A stretch of DNA of 64,000 nucleotides from Pontederia crassipes (Eukaryota > Streptophyta > Magnoliopsida > Commelinales > Pontederiaceae): assembly GCA_030549335.1 (NCBI GenBank), contig JAUKPH010000018.1, positions 1,178,001-1,242,000 on the forward strand, written 5' to 3'. The translations under genes and the position numbers were made by a program. Every line of letters begins with the position of its first letter. Positions within the stretch are counted from its first letter, which is position 1. Under the pieces are notes generated by a model. The model was not told the origin of the DNA and did not search any database. It worked only from the letters and a program-made list of their open reading frames with translations. This document shows, in pieces, positions 36,237 through 48,692 of this stretch.

Positions 36237-38840
36237 AGCCTTATCCCACTAGGTGGGGTCGGCTACATGGATCATACGACGCCATTCCCTTCTGAAATTG
36301 GACAATCAAGTTAAATTCAATTTTTGGAAAAAAATCAAGTACAATATATTAAAAATTGGACAAAGAGTTAAACTAAATAAGGAAACAGAGGCGAACCGGA
36401 TATTCACTCGCAAGATCTGGCTTGTAAAAGTCATAAACATGGCTCATATGAGTTCCTCTAAATTTGCTTTCGAAAGATATTGGAGCATTGGGACCAATCA
36501 ACATTGCCACAGCGCCTGCTCCACCAGTAGGCCGAGCTGCCCCTTCTGCATAAACCTAGAGGAAGAAATGATGCTTAATCAGTGTCATCCCTTCTTCATA
36601 TTGCCAACAAACGAAAGTAGCAGCATTAAAAATGCGGAGAAGCATATATGGACTTATAGATCACAAATGTGGTAGAGCCTCATATACAGGTATATGTAAA
36701 TAACTATATTTCCCTAATAGTTTATGGAGCAATAAATGTCAGAATAATAGTAAGAGGATGAAATAGCCATACCGCACTGTCTGTGCAAACAACTAGCGCA
36801 TATCGCCCATCCCATGAACTACTTTCCACCCAGTTTACACAATTGAACAACGCAGCAGTTCCCCCATAACATGCATTTGTTGAATCAACTCCTTCAACAT
36901 CAGTATTTCCATATTCCTGTATTTGAGCCAAAGAATGTGTTAGCATACATCAGCAATCATCACAATTGTCATCTGATCTTGGAGTTAGATAAAAAAGTTA
37001 GGCAATTTTGCTGAAGAAAATATATGAATGATGTGGCCAAAAACTCAAAATGTTACCAATATCAAAATCACAAATAAAATAAACCATAATTATTCAACAG
37101 GAAAATGATGTTGGTAATACAAAACTTCACCCTTCAATCACTTTCTAAATGATAATGACTGTTGAATGCAAACATGCATAATGGACATTGACAAAACTTA
37201 TAAAGTTGACGACAACACACCTCAAAAATTTGCATGATAAAAGTTTTGATAGACTTGCTCTTGTCAATCACTGTCTCGCTGCCAACTTCCAGGCGCCCAA
37301 TTTTTCTAGGATCAATCTGGTACTTCTCAAGGAGAGATGTCACAACTGTCAGGCTGAAAAAACATTTGATCAGTATAAATTTAATGTATTAAAGAAAAGA
37401 ATAGGCTAACAAAATCTCAATAGATAACAGAGACAAACATGCCTTTTCGACGTTTCAAACAGTACAGAACAGAGGGAAAGAGAAGAATCCCACTAAAAAA
37501 TATCCAACCTGCCTTATCCAACGTGCCTTAGCCAATGATGTAGAAAGCTCAATAGATAACAGAGACAAACATGCCTTTTCCACATTTCAAACAGTACAGA
37601 ACAGAGGGAAAGAGAAGAATCCCACTAAAAAATATCCAACCTGCCTTATCTAATGTTCCTTAGCCAATGATGTTTATTGTACATCTTATAATAAAAAACA
37701 AGTGTTCTAACATTCATAATATTATTCTTTTATACGTGTAATTATCAACTATTCTTGTAGGGATGCATTAAAGGATTATTACCTCATGGAGATCACATCC
37801 TCCACATCTGAGCAAAAAGCCATACAATCTTGGCCAAGTCCAATGGTGTATTTCCCTTTACTTGCCCCATCAAAGTCCTCGAGCTCTTCCTACAGTGAGC
37901 AAGACAATTATTATAGTAAGAAACTAAATAAATACCTAGAAAAGGATTTCCTAAAAAAACTGGAAAGGAAAATGTTGGATGACAATCATGTAAATGTTAT
38001 GGAAATACAAAAACTGGTTATATTCAAACAACTGTATACGAGCTTGAGCTTCATCTGTCTTTATTTGTATTTTTGATAGATATTTGTTCTGCAAACTATT
38101 GTTGATTGGATCAGATCAATCATACGAGGAAACTTATGTAGATATGTGCCTATTCATCCCCCTATTTCCTTCACTATAAAGGATATATAATACGGTAATC
38201 TTCAAGTCCTGAAGCTATTACCACTGGTCTAGTGGAGTTTAAAGATTGGTTCTCAGCATATCATAAAACAATACAATTCAAAGGTCTTTGATTTTTGCCA
38301 TATGTCAAAGACAAATAAGACGATGAACCAGTCTCCATACGTTTACCATTATCCAAACGAGGATACCAAAATACGGAATTCTTTTGGATAAATTCCATCA
38401 GCAAAACCACAAACACAGAAACACCAAACTAAACATAAGTCACTACAGAACCAGATCAAAACTATCCAAAATTTCCACTTAAACTTCATTCATAGAAAAA
38501 AGGTCCCATCGTGAAACCAATCCAGAGGAAACTGAATCAAAGACTCCGACCTCACAAAGATCTCTTCTTTCAGAAAAAAAAAACCCATCAAAATCTCCAT
38601 TTGAAGGTCCTCAAAAAAGGAATCTATCTACATGGGCGTCGATCGACCAAAACCAGATGACGACCGAATCATTCGTGAAAACAGATGGTAAACGAGCTTT
38701 TCCTGAGCACAAAAATCACAAACAACTGTCCGCACACAGATCGATGTGCTCGAGCAGCGACGCACCTGTCGAACGCAAGTACGAGGGAAGTAGATGTCCA
38801 TGGCCAGGATGCCAACATTCTTCGCCCTCTCCGAATCCAT
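32519..38840 (-). CDS. HMGS: Hydroxymethylglutaryl-CoA synthase, complete, 12 exons
   Basis: Exons (minus): 38840-38766, 37889-37783, 37353-37221, 36916-36773, 36555-36397, 34889-34816, 34722-34647, 34549-34494, 33968-33881, 33766-33626, 33544-33395, 32701-32519. All introns are GT-AG; the product is 461 aa, as in other plants. It condenses acetyl-CoA with acetoacetyl-CoA to HMG-CoA in the cytosol, the second step of the mevalonate pathway to sterols and other isoprenoids. The N-terminus [19 protein letters not shown] is typical, with four extra residues compared with the common MAKNVGI. The catalytic triad by homology is E87 (in EVGSETVID), C121 (in STNACYGGT) and H251 (in VFHSPYNK). The end, [16 protein letters not shown], matches plant HMGS. 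There is no transit peptide. The gene looks functional; introns carry a SINE, a SINE scrap, a 90-bp inverted repeat and a tandem duplication. Confidence 0.97.
33131..33205. repeat. Compound TA/GT/GA microsatellite in HMGS intron 11
   Basis: A TA run, a GTGTGTGTGT run and a GAGAGA run follow one another closely. It is polymorphism-prone, and no function is implied. Confidence 0.85.
34171..34419. repeat. Near-perfect 90-bp inverted repeat in HMGS intron 8
   Basis: The left arm 34171-34260 and the right arm 34330-34419 are reverse complements at 89 of 90 positions by eye, with a 69-bp spacer. A transcript of either strand would fold into a long hairpin. The right arm abuts a SINE scrap that starts CAACAACAACAAAGCC. 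The arms do not resemble a known MITE end, and no target duplication is visible. Confidence 0.9.
34420..34456 (-). mobile_element. Au-type SINE 3' scrap
   Basis: CAACAACAAAGCCTTATCCC followed by ACTAGGTGGGGTCG is the reversed 3' end of the same SINE family as at 10051, 31913 and 36210. Only about 40 bp remain, and no duplication is visible. Confidence 0.75.
36210..36292 (-). mobile_element. Au-type SINE, 5'-truncated, in HMGS intron 5
   Basis: An extended CAA tract followed by the reversed SINE 3' region. It is flanked by perfect 13-bp duplications TGAAATTGGACAA (36197-36209 and 36293-36305). It lies in the same sense as the host gene. Confidence 0.9.
37416..37672. repeat. 132-bp tandem duplication in HMGS intron 2
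   Basis: Two head-to-tail copies begin CTCAATAGATAACAGAGACA at 37416 and 37548. They are about 95% alike, so the duplication is fairly recent. It does not touch the exons. Confidence 0.9.
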
Positions 38841-39600
38841 GTCTTGCTCCAAATCCGAGCTCGAGGACCACGAAATGAAGAGAAATAGAGAAAAAAAAAA
38901 CAAATCAGAAATCTGCGTTAATATTTTTTCTCCAATTTTTTTGAGATCGGCACCCTGAGTGACGCGGTCGTCCACGGGGCGTATTTATACGCCCATCACG
39001 CGTGGTCGTGTCACTCGTTTGATCCCGATTTGGTCACTCGACACCATTCATTTCTTTTATTACAGTTCGTGCCATCAAGCACAAAATTATTAATTATATG
39101 TGGTGTGTGACAGTGCACTTGTTAATTTTCAATTTAATGAATATGTGTAATTTATTGTATTTTTCTTCATGTAAATAAATATAATGTCAGAAGAAATCGT
39201 ACAAAAATTCAAATACATTATATATGACGACATATGAACTGATCAAAGGCCTTTATTTCTAAAAAGAATTATATCTTTATATTTATAATAATTAATTATG
39301 GACAAAAAATATTTTCTTTTATTAAGATGGTTCTTGAGAGTTATTTAGGTACTAAAAGAGTATTTTAAAATTGAATTTATTCTTCTTTTGTGTGTGTGTG
39401 TCCAGACTCCAGATGCAATATTGTGCGCTAAAGAGGGGTATCATGGTAATTAGGTATTAGAACAAGGTAGCATTTAACGTTTGGCTTGATAAATCTTGTT
39501 TGATCACATCCGGTGGAATGCATCTTTATTTGAATTAATTAATGCACCGCAAAGGCACCCCTTGTGCCACCCTCCACGCATGCGTCCGTCGGATCCAAGA
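38841..39600 (-). promoter_or_regulatory. HMGS 5' UTR and promoter, TATA box within an 18-bp palindrome
   Basis: On the minus strand TATAAATA (38989-38982) lies 142-149 bp upstream of the start codon, in the centre of the palindrome GGGCGTATTTATACGCCC (38977-38994). A second palindrome, CACGCGTG, is at about 38998-39005. Transcription would be expected to begin some 30 bp downstream of the TATA box. Beyond about 39100 the sequence is AT-rich without clear elements. Confidence 0.55.
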
Positions 39601-41934
39601 TCCGACGGTCAAGGTTGAAGTAAAACGTGGATCAGATTAGCCGCTCCTTTTTCGGGGCAACAATGAAAGCGCTGCGAGCAGCGACGGACAACTGGCACTT
39701 GCACTTCTGGTAAAGCACGTGATGCATAGTAAGGGTTGGGAATCTATTATTGGGACTATCCAAATTAATTGTGATTGAATTGAAGAATTTAATGTGTCTT
39801 GTCAAATGAATTATGTACCTTTTTTAAATTATTTAATTAATGGATTAATTAATTCATGCAACCATTAAATAAATTAAATATATAATACTTGAATTTTGCT
39901 GGGGTCCGTCTATAAGCACTACTAATATGACGTAGGGCCATTAGCCAAACAATCTTTCAGTCGTTATTGTGAGGATATTGTTTTCCTTTTTATCTGATGC
40001 TGCTCGAGAATGTTCCAAGGGTGTCAATTTAATAAAAAAAATATAAAATTATTATTATTTTCAAATAGAAACTATTTTGGTATTATTTAGGAATGCTCAT
40101 CATGTCAGTGTTTTTTGTATATTTTCAATCAGGAAAGAATTGGTATAATTTTTGTATTTTCAAATCCGATCAAACCCTACTAATAGTCTCAAGAAACTAT
40201 TTTATTTTAATTTAGAAATTGTACAAATTAATTCAATTTAAAGTTCATTCTTTAAAACTAAATCTTATCAAAAGAAAATATTTTTTACTAGTGAAAATTA
40301 CTTTAGCTGTTCAAAAGAACATTTATTCTTACTTTTAAAATAATGCAATTTAATAAAAAAATAAGCTAAAAGGGTGAATTTTCTGAGTTATCAATTTTCG
40401 ATGTATGAAAAATGGTGTCGATGATTGATTTTATTCGTGTGATGTTAATGACAAGTTACAAATAAGTATATTATCTAGTGTAACTAATTGATAAGATCAT
40501 TCATTAATTATTATTATGCATTTGACAATGATAAATACAAATATTTTATATTTATAAAAATTGAAGTTGATACAAATCTACAACCTCTTTCAGTATTAAA
40601 AGTGTAACGTGATGACCCATCATGAACCCATGAGATATAGATTGAATCGAATACATATAATTTAAATACAGATGGCTTGATATAAATATTATAAAAAGAT
40701 AGAATGGATGTATGAAACAAACGTGGTGGCATGGTGGCAAACGGCAATTTTATTTTTCATTTTTTTTATTTTTGATATGTTGTCCGTTGTCGATGTACAC
40801 ATAATATTTCTAACACTAAACACGCTTCTTCGCATATTAGTTCCTTACCAAAAAAAAAAAAAAAAGAAAATTCCTCAAACGATAGATGAGAATCTTTACT
40901 TATGCAAATACTTGTTATTATCATATGCAACAAAAAATTGTACAACTAATATGCATCCAATAAATTTGAACAATTGGATATTATATGGTTGAAATTATAT
41001 ATATATATATATATAAGTTTTTTTGTTTAGGAAAAAAATAAATAAAATATTGAAAATAATATATATATATATAATGCCTAATCGACTTTTTCTTTATATG
41101 CGCACGCAAGGCACGTTAAAAATATTGAAAATATAAAGAAAAGTCGATTCGGCATGGCTCATTGTCGTTCATAATCAGCGGGGTTAAGGTTTTGGTGGAA
41201 AGGCATAATAGTTTCAAATTTAATTTTGGAGAAAAAATATTCAAAGAAAAAATGGACCACACAGTTCTCCATCTTCAAAGTTATTATTTTTTTTAAAAAA
41301 AATCAAGTTAATTATCTCAATCGGAATACTGAGTATGAGTTTAATTTTTGAAGTTTCTGTTTAAGTATCATATTGCGTATATGCTAATTCTCTGATCGGT
41401 CATAGTAGACGTCTGTTGAAAATTGAACTTTAAACCCTTTAAAATACAAGTCAAAACTTCAACCACAATTTCTTGTCAAAGCAAAATTAGATTTAGATTT
41501 TAGGAATAATTACCTACTTTTTGTTGCATTGCTTCACTTTCTTCATATATGTTGCACTTGATTGCTACCAATTCGTCATTATATGGTAGAAATTCTATGG
41601 ATGGATTGGACGGCCTTTTCATATCTTCAATTATGCTTAAATAATGAGAAAGGTTGGATATACCAAAAGTTTGTCATCCATCAATTTCAAAGTACAAAAC
41701 AGAGATTCATTTTTTTTGAAAAAAAGAAAATAAGTTATCTATTAATGAAATAGTCAGAGTTGTCATCATGTAAGATATGGATGAGTCCCCTTCCCAAAAG
41801 ATGTCGCCACGACAAGTGCGACTAAAATTCCTGAGGTAGTCGGCTTAGTAGTGGCGGACTTCCCATTGCTAAAAAAGAGAGAGCAAGTATCAAATATGGT
41901 TTACAAGATGTCTTAGGCTCCATAGGCAACTACA
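39601..41934. other. Intergenic spacer
   Basis: No gene was recognised. AT-rich DNA with TA runs (about 40998-41016 and 41060-41075) and a poly-A tract at 40850-40865. Short open frames here lack any family resemblance. Confidence 0.5.
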
Positions 41935-42549
41935 TTAAGCTTTGACGATCTGCGCCAAGATGTTGGAGTTCGTCTTCGCGACCAGATGAGTGAAGTGAAG
42001 TTGAAGATAATGATTAATGCCTGCTAGCATCCCTTGTGTCTCAAGCTCTAGAATAGCTTGGTAATTCCTTCTACAAGCCCCTTCGAAAATCAACTTGCCA
42101 TCAGAGTATTGAAGCAAAAACTAGTGCCCTCCCTCCCCTCGCCGCGGCCGCATTGGCACCGATAAAGGCATTGTCCGAATTCAATTTAACCCAGAGGTTT
42201 GGTGGGAGCTAATGACCTCAAGTATATGGTGTGCAATGTACTCATTGAACTTAGCCAAAGCTCGCTTTCAAACCACCAGAATGGTTGCACACTTGGAGCT
42301 AAAATGATATCATTACGCATGTTCCATAGACCCCATAAACAAAAAGAAAAAAAGGGAACGAAATTTTAACCTTGGGGTAGAATCCAGATCTCGGCCCTCG
42401 AAAATCCTAGCGCCTGAGCACCATGAATCAACAAGGTACAATTCATCGGCGATTGGAAGATGATCCAAAGTTGACAAGAGACCTGACAATTGAAAAATAA
42501 AATGGGAGTTTGTTTCTAGAAGGGTTGAAGCCAAGAATAAGGTCAATAA
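41935..42549 (-). mobile_element. 3' fragment of a second LINE (RNase H region)
   Basis: On the minus strand the words PPNLWVKLNSDNAFIGANAA, then DGKLIFEGACRRNY, then ELETQGMLAGINH and HLVAKTNSNILAQIVKA run in order, as in the RNase H domain at the end of plant LINE ORF2. Frame changes and stops separate them. The PIF/Harbinger element begins immediately to the right, so it probably inserted into this LINE or at its truncated edge. Confidence 0.65.
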
Positions 42550-45500
42550 TAAGGGCCTGTTTGGTAGCGGAATAAGGTGCAGTGGGTTAGTTCATATTAA
42601 TCCGAAGATAAGGGGATTAGCCTAGAGGCACACTGCCATATTCCACATCATGTTTGGTTGACTGAAATTGTACTATTAGCCTTAATCCTCCTCTTGTTTG
42701 GATGGAAAGGTGGAATAATGGGCCAAAATGACCACTTCACCCTCGTCTCTACGAATAAAAATTGAGCCGGCTCTTTTCCGTGCTTGTGCCCTAATGTCAC
42801 TTGAATGTCCACCACGCCCGTCGCCATCTGCGATTGCTGCCTTCGCCGGAAAAAGATTGCGCATCTCCTATCTCCGAAAGTGAACCATCGCTGAAGCTGA
42901 TCATTCGTCAGGTTCGCCACTTGAGTTTTTCTTGTATAATAGCTAGAGATGATCCACCATGAAATGGGTGCTTCTTTGTCTCTTACCTGCCGGAATGTTT
43001 GATACCATGATACTTATATCCTTCTAAAGAAGAAACTTCTACTTGAAGCAATTGTTTCACCATTTTAGTCATATTACGAGATTCTTATTATTAGGTTAAC
43101 TTTTTGTACATCGTAACGCATTTCTTCCCGACGGCATGTAGTAATAAGTGATCAAATGTATTTGCAGGAGGGTTTTTTTATCTAATCCATCGTCCTCTTG
43201 ATCTACGAATGCAAAGCCCAAAAATGAAGGTGGACACCCCTTCGTGTTATTGCAATGATACATGTAGACTGAAGACATCATGGACGACCAGTAATCCTGG
43301 GAGGCGATTTTGGACCTATCCACATTTCGACGTCGGTATTCCTCAGATTGTTCTATGACTGACCTTAGTTAACTTTTGGCTATGTCGACAGTGTAGGATT
43401 TCTTGATGTAGGAAAATACGCCGGATGGAGCTTGTGGATTCTTCCGCTGGTGTGATCCTCCAATGGAAAGCCGTGGATCCATGATTATAAGTTCACTACT
43501 ACAGAAGTTAGAAATAGCAGAAGCAAACTGCAAGTGTTTGAAGAGGGAAAGATTGATATGGTTCTTCGTCGGACTAACTTTTGGTGCTATTTTAGTTAAG
43601 TTCATGTAATGTGATAACAAGTGGTATACTTGTAATGTGGTGTTTCAGTTGTCTTAAGTTGTAGTATCCTACGGAAGACGTGAAGTTGAGACATTATGAA
43701 TACTTCACTTGTACTTCCTTACTTTGCATAATATAAGTCTACTTTCGAATATGATAACTTGTGCCTCTTTACTTTGCATAACATATGTCTAACAGAGATA
43801 TTGCTTTCATGAAAATGAAGACAAGAATAGAGGAGGGAGATTCAACAACATCTCTTCGTCAGTTAATGAATCACTTCTCAACCAACAAGAGAAACAAGCA
43901 TGCATGTATGCTTGGAATCTTGAACGAACCCAAGTGACTAATTTAGAGTCATTAATGGCATAAAATCAATATTTGACATTCATTTTTATGTTTTCTTCTA
44001 ATTTATGGCTCACGCATAAGGTGACATTTGATGGAATCTTGGTAGCGAGGCAAATCGTGTTTCATGAAATGTCATTTGGTTATGCCATTTTGGGCTTTGC
44101 TCTCACCGAAGCTAATGCATCGTTTGCCCCAATGATGGCATTTCTGATCTCATTCGTATTCCGATCGCAAAAGGGAAAAAACAAAGTAAAAGAAGATAAG
44201 ATACTCTGTTAAAGATACTTTGTTACGCAACTCAGGTAACTGATATAAGTGGAAACAAAGAGGGTGAATTAACACATGAGATGGTTCTTCATTTAGTACC
44301 AAAGAGAACATAATTTCGGAATAGTATGACTGAAATTTATTAAAAGTGCTCTAGAATTGCTCCTTCATATTCAATTCCATCCTCGCCTCTGAAGAAGTAT
44401 AACATATGTACTATGGTTAATACACATGAACTCAACGTGGACCAGCCAAGGAAAAACACAATAGTAGAAGAACGAAACATAAAACCTCCATAAGTAGAAT
44501 AAAACTTTTTAACAATGTTCTAAATGTGCACATATCGGCGAAATATTGCTTAGTTCATACAAGTAAAATGAATATGAAATGTGTTGAAGTAGGGAAAGTA
44601 AAGAAGTTTACAAGCTTAATTGTTAACATACTCGTTACACAAGAAAAAATTATCAAAGCTGCTCTCATCTAGATCTTTTTAACATAATTTCAGAATAGTA
44701 TGACTGAAATCTATTAAAAGTGCTCTAGATGTTACAAGGTCTCAACTGCAGGCCACACAACACTAAAGTACTTGCCAACACTCTCCATGACAAGGTGCAC
44801 TAGCTTGGGGTCATTGGATCCCTATCAATTTAAAAGAATGTAAATCACAAAGAATGGAAATCAGCATCAAAGCAAGCATGAAGCAATATACTTTTCCACC
44901 AGAATTCAATCTAACTTGAAACAAAAAGTACTCCTAAAATACTTCTCATGCATGAACAATATATCAATCTAACTCATCATGCATGAACACCATATCAATC
45001 TAACAAAAAAGCTCGTCTGAATTCAACTTTAGTAAAAGTTCTACAAAATGAAACATTGTGTCTAAAAATGAACATCATCTTTGTGATTAAGTAAACGTGA
45101 AATGAAGCAATAGAAGTTTGGCACAAAAATTCAGTTGTATATTTCAAGCAAATTGCGAGAAAGAATGTCACCGGTAATAAAAAAATTTCAAGTTAAGAAC
45201 CCACAAAAATATTCAGAAGCCTAGAAGGAATTTGAAAGTGTCATCCGGTTTGAACTTACTCCATCAAACTTCATTACTCCACATCTTCAGCCACTCCCAT
45301 ATTTTCTACAAAAGAATTATTGTTTAGCGAAAGTATAACCATTAGACTACTAAATCATCGGAAAAAACATATACCATACCTCGACGATTCTGACGAGCGT
45401 TCCACAGTTGCACCGTAATGTTACTACGAAGCATATCTCCACTTCGACTTTCCTCAATCCCAATATTGACATTCCCAAATGCTTGATTCACGTTGTTGTC

Positions 45501-45561
45501 ATCCGGTTGTAGTCTCGGCCCATTGAAGTACTCATCGGTTCCTTAATAACGCTTAATGAAA

Positions 45562-46763
45562 TTATGCAACACACAACATGCTAACAATGCGTTCTTGTGT
45601 CGCTATAGGAAAGTGCATTGTCGACCGAAGAATGCTGAAACGTGATTTCAAAATATCAAATGACTTTTCGACACAATTTCGAAGTTGAGCATGTCTATGA
45701 TTAAAGAGCTCTTTAGGACTTTCATACCGCCTTTGAGTATTGTTGAATTCCGATAAGTGATACTTAATACCACGATGGGGTGCAACAAATTTCTCACTAT
45801 TAGCATAACCGGAGTCAACGAGATAAAATTTACCTATTTTCAAATGAACAAAGAGATATTTTACGAAATGCAATATGACCAATCAACATAAGAAGGACGA
45901 TTACAATACAGCCCTTACGATGGCACATGTAAAGCACATACCTTCCGAAACCACGAAACCAGCATTCTCAATGCACCAACGTAGAACCCTCATGTCCGCG
46001 GCAGATCCCTCCCATCCGGTGCAAACATATAGGAAGGAGTGATCAAATGAAGTCACTGCCATGACATTTTGAGAAATTCCCCCCTTGCGATTCCTATAAC
46101 AAGGTTGATCAATCTTTCTCACCAAGGCGGGAATATGAGTACCATCAATTGCACCAAGTGCATTCTAAACAAAGGGGGAACTTCACAACGGTAATGAAAA
46201 TTTTGTCGTAGCTACTACATACATGAAAACTGAAAGGTATTTATACTTACCACGAAATACGGGAAGAATTTCTCATTGTCTCGAATGCGTGAGTGCACGT
46301 CTGCTTGTGGACTAGGTAGCACGATAAACTCTTGAGTAAGATAACATATGGCCCGAAGAACATGATTAAAATGACGAGAAATAGTTTCACCAGAATGTTA
46401 GAATTTCTCAGCTATGGTTCTATTTTTCATGTTGTGACCTACACAGTACAAGAAGAACGCTAATTGTTCGCATGAACTCACGTGCTGTGTACTACTAATG
46501 AGCCCCCTGGATGTCAGTAACTCCTCCAATTTCATAAACATTCTAGGCGACATCCTATACAGGTCATAACAACATTGTGGGTGTCCTTTTAATATGTCCT
46601 GAATGACCTGATGGCCCGTGAAAGGACGCGTTCTGCATGGCACCTTCGGAATGGGCTCCCTGAACACAAATTCAACTACACCACTACCCATCAAGATTCT
46701 GATGACATCCTCATGGAATCTCTCCTCGTCCACCAATTGTTGTATAAGCATGCGTCTACTCAT
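45562..46763 (-). pseudogene. PIF/Harbinger transposase (DDE_Tnp_4), damaged
   Basis: The N-terminal part, 46763-46398, starts MSRRMLIQQLVDEERFHEDV and contains the usual helical region (CYDLYRMSPRMFMKLEELL). An in-frame TAA at 46400-46398 follows AEKF, where the family continues with HSGETISRHF. The frame then runs to a GT-AG intron at 46250-46165. The next exon starts NALGAIDGTHIPA with the first catalytic Asp, includes the region of the second Asp (GWEGSAADMRVL), and ends at an intron from 45941 to 45834. The last exon, KFYLVDSGYANSEKF, carries the acidic CVEKSFDILKSRF motif with the catalytic Glu. Near 45590 a frameshift displaces ACCVLHNFIK. These defects would stop a full-length protein being made. 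Confidence 0.88.
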
Positions 46764-47162
46764 CTACGCATAAAAAGTACTTGAATCTATCATCTAACAA
46801 ATATGGTAGAAGATGCCACATCAATTTAAAAGAAGTGCAACAACACTAAAAATCATGTAGGAAGAAACTACTACACAACAGTTTGAATGAATGATATAAA
46901 AAGAATATGAACAAAGGATGTGGCATTAGATACCCATTACTTGTATTCACATAACAAAGGATATGGCATTCAAATTACAAGCATACATATAACATATTAT
47001 GTCAGCAACTTCACACTTTAAGTTAAGTCTACATTGTTCCAAAATGGCAATGACAACTACCATTACACATAAATATAGTAAGTTCTCAAATACTGCCAAA
47101 AGGGGATGCAAAATGATGTCTATGGGGTAATAGTTAAAGTGAGGCCAAAAAATAGTGAGTTG

Positions 47163-48692
47163 TTGTTTCTTATATATAAAATTAGTCCGATGACGAAGCT
47201 GCTGCAGAACTGGAGCCTCCACTAGTGATGACCGAATTGAGAATGGGATGCCAGTAGTTGCAGTTGGTCTTGAGACAACACTTGGCACTGTAGCGAATTG
47301 AGTGCCCAAAACAGGAGGAACAAAGGAACTCTTCACAGAGAAGGTCGTGGCAGATCCAGTACATGACAGTGATGATGATGCTGAAAAAGCGACACTAAAG
47401 TCTCTAGATGGAGCAAACATTGAAGCAAATGCAGTGCTTGGAATAGACGAGTTGGTCTCTTTCTGGATGTCGGTTGATGGTGAGTGCGAGGGTACAACAC
47501 TGAAACTAGGAGTGGTGCTGTCTACATTGCATGCTGAATGTCCCTTGTGAGTTCGCTTTCGTCGATAATCGTCCAATTGCTCCAACAACCATGGTTTCAT
47601 CATATCCTCATCGCAAGTCATGAAAGCCCAGCAGTTACTCTCGTCTTTGAATGATTCTACCATTGCCAACTTGAATTCGGGGGTGCAATCGATTACCGTC
47701 TGTCGCAATTTTGCCCAACATTGATTCCTAGAGTATGAAGTGGCTTCCTTGTCGCGTTGCACTACCTCATCAAGTACTAGAAGTCTTTTTTTACCTTGTT
47801 GTGTTATCTCATACATAATTTCTATGGCTTCAGCATTGTTGACCTTAGATTTTCGTTGCTTGAGATTGCTTCCACTAGTTCTAGCTCTTTTTCCAGATGA
47901 GGGTGAAGGGGAAACACCAACGATGGTGTCCTCGGATGCAACAGCCGATGAAGGACTATCAAACATGAATTCTGTCATACCAAATATACTTTGTTGATTG
48001 ATTCATGTTGACTGAGAGAAATTTAAACCATCCAAAGTAATGTCCACATCATCAGACTCATTGTCATCATTCAATTCCACATCATCAGAAGGCAACTCAA
48101 ACATGGTCGTAGCAAAGGCTCGGCTGCTAGTAGCGGTGTTCTTAGAAAATATAAATAAGAAGTCGTCATAAAGGGGAAACGGCTTGTCTTTGATTCTGTA
48201 GTACTCCTTGTTTGCCTATTAGTAAACAAAGAGTTCAATGATAATAAATGAAATGTATGTGCGAATGTAGAAAATGAGTGAATTTAAGATAATAATTACA
48301 CTTACCGCTATGACCTCTTCCCACATGCGAGGTTCGTCGGGGGTATGTACTTTTTTCTCATGATCCCAGCCCCATCCACTACGATTATTGAGACTATGAT
48401 ACAGACTGAACAACTTCTTCAAATTTTTTAGCCTATTTTTTACGTTGGACATATTATAACCCTTCTTCGTTGTCTCATTAAATCTACCAAGAATGCGCTT
48501 CCAAGTATCACTCGAGAATACGCCATTTACCAGATTCCCATTCAAATATTCAATTTTCATAATTCCAATAAATACTTCGTCCAACTCATCATTCCAATTG
48601 CTTAGACGTCTTTTCCTGAGTGATCCATCTCTGTTTCTAGAGCCGACCTCTTGGTTCATGGTCTGATTTTGGGTCCACATTAAAATTGGCAA
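47163..48692 (-). pseudogene. PIF/Harbinger ORF1: Myb/SANT-like DNA-binding protein, damaged
   Basis: The first exon, 48692 to about 48305, begins MPILMWTQNQTMNQEVGSRN and contains a SANT-like trihelix (LSNWNDELDEVFIGIMKIEY and KRILGRFNETTKKGYNMSNV). After a short intron the next exon reads ANKEYYRIKDKPFPLYDDF and then an acidic linker. An in-frame TGA after NFSQST interrupts it. The frame then resumes with a Ser-rich region and a C-terminal half (QCWAKLRQTVIDCTPEFKLA, WLLEQLDDYRRKRTHK). In this superfamily ORF1 binds the element ends and helps the transposase enter the nucleus and act. Only the TGA and the uncertain tail argue against function. Confidence 0.85.
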
